Positions 52,380-60,123 of a stretch of 63,705 nt of DNA are shown here, in pieces. The translations under genes were made by a program, and so were the position numbers. How positions within the stretch are numbered: the stretch's first letter is position 1; each line of letters begins with the position of its first letter. Below the pieces are notes generated by a model. The model saw only the letters and a program-made list of their open reading frames with translations, searched no databases and had not been told where the DNA came from. This DNA is from JBBDMW01 sp040878005 (lineage in GTDB: Bacteria > Chloroflexota > Dehalococcoidia > Lucifugimonadales > Lucifugimonadaceae). The stretch spans positions 1 to 63,705 of the forward strand of contig JBBDMW010000046.1 in assembly GCA_040878005.1 (NCBI GenBank), written 5' to 3'.

Positions 52380-54616
52380 GTACTCAACGCCTTGCGGCAT
52401 CCAAGGTAGTTTCACATACGCAGCCGCAACATGGCAGACCACATCGGCACGTGCTCAACGCCTTGCGGCATCCGAGATAGTTTCACCAGCACAAAGCTCT
52501 GCACGCGGTCCGCCACGTCTTCGGGGTGCTCAACGCCTTGCGGCATCCAAGGTAGTTTCACNNNNNNNNNNNNNNNNNNNNNNNNNNNNNNNNNNNNNNN
52601 NNNNNNNNNNNNNNNNNNNNNNNNNNNNNNNNNNNNNNNNNNNNNNNNNNNNNNNNNNNNNGGTCCGCCACGTCTTCGGGGTGCTCAACGCCTTGCGGCA
52701 TCCAAGGTAGTTTCACTGTCGCGGACAGTGAGATCACCCTCGATCACGGCGTGTGCTCAACGCCTTGCGGCATCCAAGGTAGTTTCACGGTGGGATCTGG
52801 CTGCTGATATTCCTCACTGCATCAGAGTGCTCAACGCCTTGCGGCATCCAAGGTAGTTTCACCCGGGACCGTGTTAATGAGCAGGGTGTCCCGCTCTGGT
52901 GCTCAACGCCTTGCGGCATCCAAGGTAGTTTCACATACGGCGCCTACCTCAAGGGCGTGCGGGTATTCCAGTGCTCAACGCCTTGCGGCATCCAAGGTAG
53001 TTTCACCACTCCGGAGAGATACCAGGAGACACGGACGTAGACGGTGCTCAACGCCTTGCGGCATCCAAGGTAGTTTCACGCCCGTGGTCCGGGTCAACCC
53101 TGGTTATCTCAGTCGTGTGCTCAACGCCTTGCGGCATCCAAGGTAGTTTCACACGAAGGCACATTGACGCTTGAACCATCTCTGAACCTGATGCTGTGCT
53201 CAACGCCTTGCGGCATCCAAGGTAGTTTCACAAGCGTCCTTGGTGGGTTGTGGCTTTATCTTGATCTGTGCTCAACGCCTTGCGGCATCCAAGGTAGTTT
53301 CACGCCCGTGGTCCGGGTCAACCCTGGTTATCTCAGTCGTGTGCTCAACGCCTTGCGGCATCCAAGGTAGTTTCACCGCCATGTACGGTGCGATGTCCGT
53401 GGGCCATTCGGGGTGCTCAACGCCTTGCGGCATCCAAGGTAGTTTCACAGACCGCCGCGGGCTGGTTGAGTTTCCAGTCGGTAGTGTGCTCAACGCCTTG
53501 CGGCATCCAAGGTAGTTTCACGGTTCTCTCGGAAGCAGAGCGCGGCGACGCATACGAGGTGCTCAACGCCTTGCGGCATCCAAGGTAGTTTCACGCCAGG
53601 CGTTCGATGCGCTCGGGCGGCCAGTTGTTAGTGTGCTCAACGCCTTGCGGCATCCAAGGTAGTTTCACCAGCGCAGAGCGGCACCGTGGACCTTGTGAGT
53701 TGCAGTGCTCAACGCCTTGCGGCATCCAAGGTAGTTTCACCTGACAGGACACGCTTCTCTATTTTTGCCATGTCGCTGTGCTCAACGCCTTGCGGCATCC
53801 AAGGTAGTTTCACTTGGGCGAAGGTGTGCGCAAGGTGTGCGTTTCGGCCAGTGCTCAACGCCTTGCGGCATCCAAGGTAGTTTCACCTGACTGTGCCTTC
53901 CCTGGCGGCTGATGAGACGCGGAGTGCTCAACGCCTTGCGGCATCCAAGGTAGTTTCACCCGCTGCCGGCCCTCCCGTTTGTACGCGGCCCTGATCAGTG
54001 CTCAACGCCTTGCGGCATCCAAGGTAGTTTCACCCACAGGCAGGTGCCATCCGCCCGTGCATCACCATGACGTGCTCAACGCCTTGCGGCATCCAAGGTA
54101 GTTTCACTCCAGGGCCAGTATCGCAATGACGTGATCTGGCAGGCGTGCTCAACGCCTTGCGGCATCCAAGGTAGTTTCACTCCGCCTCCCATCCCGAAGG
54201 CCCGTCCTCCAAGCATGTGCTCAACGCCTTGCGGCATCCAAGGTAGTTTCACGATTCAACGCCGCAGTGGTGTGTCATCCCTGCGCCTCGTGCTCAACGC
54301 CTTGCGGCATCCAAGGTAGTTTCACGCGCTTGAAACTCGCGGGTTATGTCAGTCTCCATGGTGTGCTCAACGCCTTGCGGCATCCAAGGTAGTTTCACTC
54401 AGGCTTAGTAAGATCATCAGTGGCGCCAAATCGAGTGCTCAACGCCTTGCGGCATCCAAGGTAGTTTCACCTCCAGGCTGATGGGCGTCGAATACACGAG
54501 TGTTTAGTGCTCAACGCCTTGCGGCATCCAAGGTAGTTTCACGATGATCTCCGGGATGTAGACGTCTTCCCCTACCCGCTGTGCTCAACGCCTTGCGGCA
54601 TCCAAGGTAGTTTCAC
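52380..54616 (-). CRISPR. CRISPR array, 30 printed repeats (probably 29 real)
   Basis: 36-bp repeat, printed strand beginning GTGCTCAACGCC and ending GGTAGTTTCAC, with 35-39-bp spacers. A CCTTG/CAAGG stem lies inside it. Repeats start at 52380, 52451, 52526, then after the gap 52681 to 54581. The first two (52380, 52451) carry mutations, marking the distal end; the leader is therefore on the right beside cas2 and transcription is on the minus strand. The crRNA-sense repeat ends in TTGAGCAC, a typical 8-base 5' handle. One 37-bp spacer occurs twice (53080-53116, 53304-53340). Confidence 0.98.
52562..52661. other. Assembly gap (100 N) inside the array
   Basis: The 55 bases before the gap (52507-52561) and the 55 after it (52662-52716) are identical: 19 bases of one spacer plus a whole repeat. 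An overlap equal to a common assembler k-mer suggests the two contigs simply overlap and no sequence is missing. Confidence 0.95.
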
Positions 54617-54733
54617 TTCATACATCCAGCCACGTTTGGTTTTGGTGCTGGATTCACGTACCTGCTTTTGAGGCCCACGCGGACGCCTCCATTCGATCTC
54701 ACAGATCGTCGCCACCGCCGGGTGCTTGAAATG
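54617..54733 (-). promoter_or_regulatory. CRISPR leader
   Basis: 117-bp non-coding stretch between the leader-proximal repeat (54581-54616) and the cas2 stop. Placement next to undegenerated repeats and cas2 identifies it as the leader, which should hold the pre-crRNA promoter and integration signals; individual motifs are not resolved. Confidence 0.65.
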
Positions 54734-55024
54734 TTAAATCACCACATGTCCGGCACGCTCGGTTGGCCAGGCCTGGGCAGTCCCTCGTATGATCGCCCCG
54801 CTGCTGCATCGTGAGCATAGCGGTATGATCATCAACGAATCGACGGTTGAGTCGATGGTTCGGCCCAGTTCCCATAGTAGCCTCTCCCTCGTTCTGGACG
54901 TGAGCCAGCATCGGAACACGCTGTACTGGATCCGTGTTCCATAACCTTCCAGCAGCCGAGCCACTCCCTTAAGCCGGTGTGGATCGCGGATATCGTAAGC
55001 AATCAGATGCCATCCGGACCCCAC
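54734..55024 (-). CDS. cas2: Cas2 endoribonuclease/adaptation protein
   Basis: 96 residues from GTG 55024 (a TTG at 55030 overlapping the cas4/1 stop is possible). YDIRDPHRL supplies the conserved N-terminal Asp of the ferredoxin fold; LEGYGTRIQYSVFRCWLT is diagnostic. Structural scaffold of the Cas1-Cas2 integrase. Last gene of the cas operon, directly before the leader. Confidence 0.93.
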   Translation of the reverse strand: MGSGWHLIAYDIRDPHRLKGVARLLEGYGTRIQYSVFRCWLTSRTRERLLWELGRTIDSTVDSLMIIPLCSRCSSGAIIRGTAQAWPTERAGHVVI

Positions 55025-55026
55025 AC

Positions 55027-56715
55027 TCAACGCAGCCTGGCCCTTGCGAACATCCCGCCCTCGCTCGCCCATTCTTTCTCAAGTAGCCGCACCTCTAACT
55101 CAATCGTACGGGCATATGAGAGCGAATAACCGATGCTCGGGTGCCGCCACACATCGTCCAATCTGCTCTCGTACACGCCTATCGCACGCTTGCGCCCCTG
55201 AGCGGAGAGCCAGACATGGTCAGTTGTAACTGCGAAATCCCCCTCTGGATCCCATTGTCTTCGATTCATCGAAGCTATCAGTGGTAAGTCGCACAACGGC
55301 ACGCGAAATAACTCCATGATATCCAGCACCAGCGGAGGGCTCGCGCTTCGCGGCGTATGGTAGAAGCCAAGCGACGGCTCTAGACCGACCGACCTAATCG
55401 CTTGGAACACTGAGCGGTACAGCAGCGCGTAGAGAAAGCTTAAGGCAGCATTAAACCGATCACGTGGTGGACGGCGGGACCGCCCTGTCGGCAGAAGTCT
55501 AGCATCCGCTTCACGTATCAAAAGCGACGGCAGTGCTTCGAAATAAGCGCGCGCTGCCGCCCCCTCGCAGCCACGCACAACTTCGGTGGTAGGCACTTGT
55601 GGGATAGAACGTAACTGGGTTCGCATGCGGATAATCTGAGGCTGAATATCCTTCCGCCTTCGCTTCTGTTCATCGGTTGAGCCCCGCGTCGCCCGCAGAA
55701 GAAACCGTATCTGGCCTTCCACCCGTGCCTCGGCGAGACGGCGGGACAGCCCCAATGCAAATCTCGTATTGGTCAAGGCCTCATACTGCCGAACCCGGCG
55801 CTGAACAGCTGCACCTCCCCGGTCCACGCCCGCCACATAACGCCCCCCGCCGGACACCCAATGGATGGTCACCTCGTGAGCAGCGCAAAGATGAATGGCC
55901 TGCGTTGTGACTTGGGCATACCCATGAATCACGACGGAGTCAATCTCGCGCACAGGAAGCTTGATTTCTGGTTCGTCCGCCTGCCGGATGACAAGTGTCT
56001 CGCCCGATCGGCCAACCGTGGACGGAGTGATGACGTGCACTACCTTCCCATCCACCGCCGGTGGAAAAAGCCTGAGAGGCTCCCATTCTGGATCCCTGAC
56101 CAGCCTTTCTTCCTCTGGCAAGCAGACGGGCGCCAGGGAACAGCGGATACATAGTCGGGGGTTGCTGGTTACCCGAGGCCGCCTGGTGGATTGCCTGAGC
56201 TGCCTGGCACGTGCAATAGTCGTCAGCACATCCTTTCTAAGGACATCATCAACCGCCACTCGCACAGTCGCACCGGTCTCGTGGTACCTGACTCGCGCTT
56301 CATGGATGTCTTCTCCCAGAATCTCTTCCAGCAGCATCGCGTAAGCTGCCACTTGGAGCCGGTCTGTATCCCAGGCATCTGCTGCGCCGCCGTGCCCACG
56401 GGCGCTCCTGCCGCGTTTGTGTTCATAAGGGGTCCAGGCGCCACCACGTCTACGGTACGCGTCTACACGTCCGGTGAGACCCAATACGCCACTCGACACG
56501 CTGAAGTTGCGAAACTCAGTCCCGCTCGGATCTTCATCGCCCAACACATCATGGAGGGCTCGCCCAGAGTAAACAGCATCATCTGCGAGTCGGATTTCCT
56601 CAACCTCTTCCAGATAAAAGAGCCGTTCGCAATAACGGAGCGCATGCAGAGACATCACACGCAGTGGCGGCTCATCATTGCTATTGGGGGTCTCTTTGCT
56701 GGTTGAGTCATACAT
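55027..56715 (-). CDS. cas4-cas1: Cas4-Cas1 fusion adaptation protein
   Basis: 562 residues from ATG 56715 (CAGGAG upstream). Cas4 half (1-205): C29 in LRYCERLFYL, D85 and E98-x-K100 of the RecB-like nuclease, and the cluster cysteines C189, C192, C198. Cas1 half (about 215-562): beta domain, then the metal site with Glu in RGCEGAAARAYF, His in GFYHTPRSASPPLVLDIMELFR and a late acidic residue. The fusion couples prespacer trimming/PAM selection to integration and is typical of I-MYXAN and I-G loci. Cas5 ends 67 bp upstream. Confidence 0.95.
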   Translation of the reverse strand: MYDSTSKETPNSNDEPPLRVMSLHALRYCERLFYLEEVEEIRLADDAVYSGRALHDVLGDEDPSGTEFRNFSVSSGVLGLTGRVDAYRRRGGAWTPYEHKRGRSARGHGGAADAWDTDRLQVAAYAMLLEEILGEDIHEARVRYHETGATVRVAVDDVLRKDVLTTIARARQLRQSTRRPRVTSNPRLCIRCSLAPVCLPEEERLVRDPEWEPLRLFPPAVDGKVVHVITPSTVGRSGETLVIRQADEPEIKLPVREIDSVVIHGYAQVTTQAIHLCAAHEVTIHWVSGGGRYVAGVDRGGAAVQRRVRQYEALTNTRFALGLSRRLAEARVEGQIRFLLRATRGSTDEQKRRRKDIQPQIIRMRTQLRSIPQVPTTEVVRGCEGAAARAYFEALPSLLIREADARLLPTGRSRRPPRDRFNAALSFLYALLYRSVFQAIRSVGLEPSLGFYHTPRSASPPLVLDIMELFRVPLCDLPLIASMNRRQWDPEGDFAVTTDHVWLSAQGRKRAIGVYESRLDDVWRHPSIGYSLSYARTIELEVRLLEKEWASEGGMFARARLR

Positions 56716-56782
56716 TTCTTTGACTCCTGGCTGCAATGGCCGCTTGGTCACTCGTCGCCCCTGGCCTGCGGCCTGGGCAGGT

Positions 56783-57502
56783 TCAGTGTGGTCCGACGGG
56801 AGTCCAGGCGTCTTCCGGCGTTGACATCGAAACAAACTCATCGCAGTAGAACAGCACAGACCTGGTGCGCGTCATGTCGGCCCTGTCGATCCATACTGGC
56901 AGCTGTGTGGTCCGGCCCCGCGATGACCCAGGCACGGCCCTGCGCATCCAGTGCACAGGCTGCGCTGCATGATCCTCGTACAGGTGGCTCAGCATCAGGT
57001 TGTTGTCGCCCAGGAATGGAATGCCGTATCGCGTGGCTCCGCCAGGGCTGAATCCTGCGCCTTCCCGAAATCCATCGCGGACACGATCTTCCAGGTCATC
57101 ATTGCCGCGCATGCAGATGTACATGTCGAGGTCCGAGAGCAACTCCCGTGAAACCGGCCTGATGCCATACTTGGCGCCATGGGAGTCCTCGAGTGCCGTC
57201 GCCCCGGACTGCCTGATCTTTTTATCCAGGTCCCTGCCGACCGGGTACTCGTGAAGCTGCTGAAAGAGCACGCTAACCTCTGGATACCTGAACAGGCCAA
57301 GAGCGAGTTCGCAGCCCGGCAACCCGGCTGCTGTAACCGTCATCGATGAGTGGCCATCGTCATGCCTGGTCTCAATCGCTGCTATGTTCAGCAGCAATCC
57401 GTACGCCGTCGTGGGCGCGGGGAGCGGTGCTGTCGGGCGGTATGATCCGGCGGAGAAGCGGCGGAATACGGCAAACGGCGCTTTGATCCTAAGGCGAAGC
57501 AT
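56783..57502 (-). CDS. cas5: Cas5 (DevS-like)
   Basis: 239-residue RAMP protein. N-terminal ...LRIKAPFAVFRRFSAGSYRPTAPLPAPTTAYGLLLNIAA (in part) is the Cas5 family signature. Binds the 5' handle of the crRNA in Cascade. ATG 57502 is immediately after the cas7 stop. Most like the MYXAN/DevS Cas5 type. Confidence 0.9.
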   Translation of the reverse strand: MLRLRIKAPFAVFRRFSAGSYRPTAPLPAPTTAYGLLLNIAAIETRHDDGHSSMTVTAAGLPGCELALGLFRYPEVSVLFQQLHEYPVGRDLDKKIRQSGATALEDSHGAKYGIRPVSRELLSDLDMYICMRGNDDLEDRVRDGFREGAGFSPGGATRYGIPFLGDNNLMLSHLYEDHAAQPVHWMRRAVPGSSRGRTTQLPVWIDRADMTRTRSVLFYCDEFVSMSTPEDAWTPVGPH

Positions 57503-57505
57503 TGG

Positions 57506-58444
57506 CTAGTTTTGTGTGGCAGGAGAGGTAAAACCCCTGCCGGTGAGTACGGCAGCAGTGGCGTCGAGGGCCTGATCGGCCGTCCGATGCAGCGAAGCGC
57601 CGCGTTCCCTGAGAGCCTCGCGAGTAGCATCATCCAGGACATTGCGCACGAGCGCCCCGCCCAGCGTGAACTCACTCCCCGGATAGTCCCCGGCCAGTAT
57701 CCCCTCGATCACTTCCGGCAGCCCCCCGCCGGGACGGAATCCGTAGAGGTCGTACCCGGCGGCCAGCCGATCCGTCTGCCGTATCAGGATACTCGCCGGG
57801 GCCATTTCGAAATAGCTCCGGGCGTGGTTCCCGGCCGCACCGTTCAACTCCGAGATGCCGCGGAGGAGATGCCTTAGCCAATCCTGGTGCTGCTCGCTGT
57901 CCAGCCTGCAATCGTCCAGGTTCATGGCGAACGGGTACTGGAAGGCGGTTACCGATGTCTCCCGGTGCAGGAGGGCCGACTCAGTGGCGTTCTGCCACGG
58001 CGCGTCCGGGTTCTTGACCGTCAGTGGTGACTGCGTGAAGAGTGCATCGTGCCTGTAGGGCTCGATCGCCACCGCAAGGTTCATCCGCAGGATGGAGTCG
58101 CGTTTGAACTGGAAATTCCGCTCCTTAACCAACTTTGCAGGCACGTCCGCCCGCTTGGCCACCATGTAGCCGAAGAAGAAGTCATCGATATACTGCTCAG
58201 GGTCCGGGTAGCCGCTGAACCTGACGGCCAGCTGATCTTCGTTGTGCAGGCGCTCCCGGTTGCTCGGCAGGCCGTACTGGCGGAGCGTCTCTCGCAGCGC
58301 GTTGCGGAGCGCCTCCGGGGAGATGACTGCATACTCAAAGCGCCCCTGCGTAACACGCTGCATGACAGCGCGGTTTAGTTCGCTCGCCCCCCGGTAGTTG
58401 GCAGATGGGGCCACGTTGGTAAGGACGGTTGCGAACAGGTTCAT
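57506..58444 (-). CDS. cas7: Cas7 (DevR-like) backbone subunit
   Basis: 312 residues of the Cst2/DevR Cas7 family: NYRGASELNRAVMQRV, FEYAVISPEALRNALRETL, FGYMVAK and the C-terminal GGALVRNVLDDATREAL segments. Multiple copies form the crRNA-coating helix of Cascade. ATG 58444 has AGGAG at 8 bases. Sits between the small subunit gene (25 bp upstream) and cas5. Confidence 0.92.
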   Translation of the reverse strand: MNLFATVLTNVAPSANYRGASELNRAVMQRVTQGRFEYAVISPEALRNALRETLRQYGLPSNRERLHNEDQLAVRFSGYPDPEQYIDDFFFGYMVAKRADVPAKLVKERNFQFKRDSILRMNLAVAIEPYRHDALFTQSPLTVKNPDAPWQNATESALLHRETSVTAFQYPFAMNLDDCRLDSEQHQDWLRHLLRGISELNGAAGNHARSYFEMAPASILIRQTDRLAAGYDLYGFRPGGGLPEVIEGILAGDYPGSEFTLGGALVRNVLDDATREALRERGASLHRTADQALDATAAVLTGRGFTSPATQN

Positions 58445-58468
58445 TTGATAACTCCTGGTGCTTCAGGC

Positions 58469-58873
58469 TCAGATGTGTGCAAGTGATGAAACGGCTAGCA
58501 TCGAGAGGCTCTTCACGTCTTCCCATGCATCTGATCTCTCTAGCATGGCCGTTGCGATGCCCTGGTATTCGGACTCCGGCAGGAACTGCGGCACAGAGCA
58601 TATGGTGCCGGTGAAGTAGGCAACGAAATCCTCGCGGTTTCGGCGCGACCGGAGAGCGAGAAAGGTTTCCCGGCAGACCTTCTCCCTTGCAGCCAGGTAG
58701 GCCTGTGGGACGTCGCGGCGTTTACTACCTGTGGCCTCGTTAGTGATCCACCTGTTCTTGAAGTCGGCCCATTGAACATTGCTCCGGGCATCGGTTCGTT
58801 TGTAGACGTATGCCGACACCATGTCGCGGACTCGCCGGGCAAGGTCGAAAGCCTCTGTCTGTTGTTCCGTCAT
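58469..58873 (-). CDS. Separately encoded Cas8 C-terminal domain/Cas11-like small subunit
   Basis: 134 residues from ATG 58873, which overlaps the cas8 stop as ATGA. All-helical, with MVSAYVYKRTDARSNVQWAD (in part), REKVCRETFLALRSRRNRE, DFVAYFTGTICSVPQFLP and EDVKSLSMLAVSSL. These segments resemble the C-terminal part of Cmx8-type large subunits, so the gene looks like a natural split of cas8. By position it may serve as the small (Cas11) subunit. A frame opening further upstream to 59011 lies within cas8 and is not used. Confidence 0.75.
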   Translation of the reverse strand: MTEQQTEAFDLARRVRDMVSAYVYKRTDARSNVQWADFKNRWITNEATGSKRRDVPQAYLAAREKVCRETFLALRSRRNREDFVAYFTGTICSVPQFLPESEYQGIATAMLERSDAWEDVKSLSMLAVSSLAHI

Positions 58874-60123
58874 GTTGCGCTCCCTGCCTGTGGCATCTCT
58901 GTCTGGAACTTTCGGGATACATCGCGGGCAAACCACTGCGCCTGGTCGTGTTGCCCCAGGAAAAAGCCTTCGGGAAATGTTGCAAAGAGGCGGTCGAACC
59001 CCCGGTGCCATGGTGAAGCCCGCAGCAGGTTCCGGATGAGCTGTCTTCGGAACGCCAGTGACCGGTAGCGGTCCCGGACGGCCTCGTATCCTTCGAGAAC
59101 AGCCTCATCGGCCGCCAGTACCGTCGTAGATGCGAGTTCGGCGCCACGTGATGTAGTGGGCCGAAGGTGATAGACCTCCACCCCGGCCAGGGAGAACCAG
59201 GCGTCGCTCGCCTGCGCCCTGGCCCTGACCAGCGCCGAAACGTTGCGCATGTACTCGAGGGCACCTTCCGCGGGAAGCGACACGATGGCGTCGGCAGGCC
59301 TGTATCCGGACATCCTGGAACCAAGCTGGGCGACCGCCGCCCGAAAGTCCTCGGTGAACCCCTGGAGGTCGGCCACATCCGGTATGACTATTGCGAACCC
59401 GTCGCCTTCCTCTTTTACCTGCCCGTTCTTCACCGCCAGCCTGCGGGCCTCTCCGAATCCCATAACCACCGGCCAGAAGTGCAGGAGCAGGTTCTCGGAT
59501 GGCATGCCCCTGAACGGCACGCGCTCCGCGTTGGCATCCTGGGCGCCGAGAAAGATCGTGCTCGCCAAATCAACGGCACGGTCAGCCCGCTGCAACCCCT
59601 GCCAGAGTTTTGCCGCTTCTTGAACATGACCGCCGGCAGCGCGTTGTTTGTACGGGTTGCGCGTCGTCGGCCTAGCCCGGATGCATCGCCACGTGACATC
59701 CCGCCACAGTCTTACCCAACTCTCCGGCATTTGCAGGTCAGTCAGGAACCTGCCTGCCGGGGCCAGGACGGGGTAGTAATACTTGGTGTTCTCTTTCGGT
59801 TTGCCTGTCCTGGGATCAGCATCAGTTGTCGTCACGACCTTTTCAGGCTCAATAAAGCCCTGTGTCTTGTTGTCCCTCCGCTTCCTGGACTCAGCCCTGA
59901 GGTCGTTTGAGGCATCGTAAAGGTAGTCGAAGAGCTCGGTCAGGGACTCTTCTGTAAGCGTTAGAGACGCATGGCCGGAGCCCTGGGCTGTTACATCCGG
60001 GGCATTGCCCACGTCTTTCCTGTGCAGGAGATCGGCGAGGATGACGAGACCGGCGAGACCGGCGCGGTGCTGCGCCGTGGGCAGTTCATGGAGAGAATAT
60101 TCGAGCACCAGGGACTTCGTCAT
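58870..60123 (-). CDS. cas8: Cas8-like large subunit (Cmx8-type, MYXAN)
   Basis: 417 residues. The N-terminus LVLEYSLHELPTAQHRAGLAGLVIL is characteristic of Cmx8. Middle regions DVTWRCIRARPTTRNPYKQRA and PFRGMPSENLLLHFWPVVMGFGEARR are helical. In type I Cascade it recognises the PAM and recruits Cas3. Start overlaps the cas3 stop (ATGA), stop overlaps the small-subunit start (ATGA). It is shorter than full Cmx8 because the C-terminal part is a separate gene. Confidence 0.85.
   Translation of the reverse strand: MTKSLVLEYSLHELPTAQHRAGLAGLVILADLLHRKDVGNAPDVTAQGSGHASLTLTEESLTELFDYLYDASNDLRAESRKRRDNKTQGFIEPEKVVTTTDADPRTGKPKENTKYYYPVLAPAGRFLTDLQMPESWVRLWRDVTWRCIRARPTTRNPYKQRAAGGHVQEAAKLWQGLQRADRAVDLASTIFLGAQDANAERVPFRGMPSENLLLHFWPVVMGFGEARRLAVKNGQVKEEGDGFAIVIPDVADLQGFTEDFRAAVAQLGSRMSGYRPADAIVSLPAEGALEYMRNVSALVRARAQASDAWFSLAGVEVYHLRPTTSRGAELASTTVLAADEAVLEGYEAVRDRYRSLAFRRQLIRNLLRASPWHRGFDRLFATFPEGFFLGQHDQAQWFARDVSRKFQTEMPQAGSAT

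Noticed and set aside
52124..54319. Several plus-strand open frames across the CRISPR array with repeated NALRHPR or STPCGIQGSF segments
   Set aside because: They are translations of the 36-bp repeats and spacers; the repeat has no stop in some frames. Not genes.
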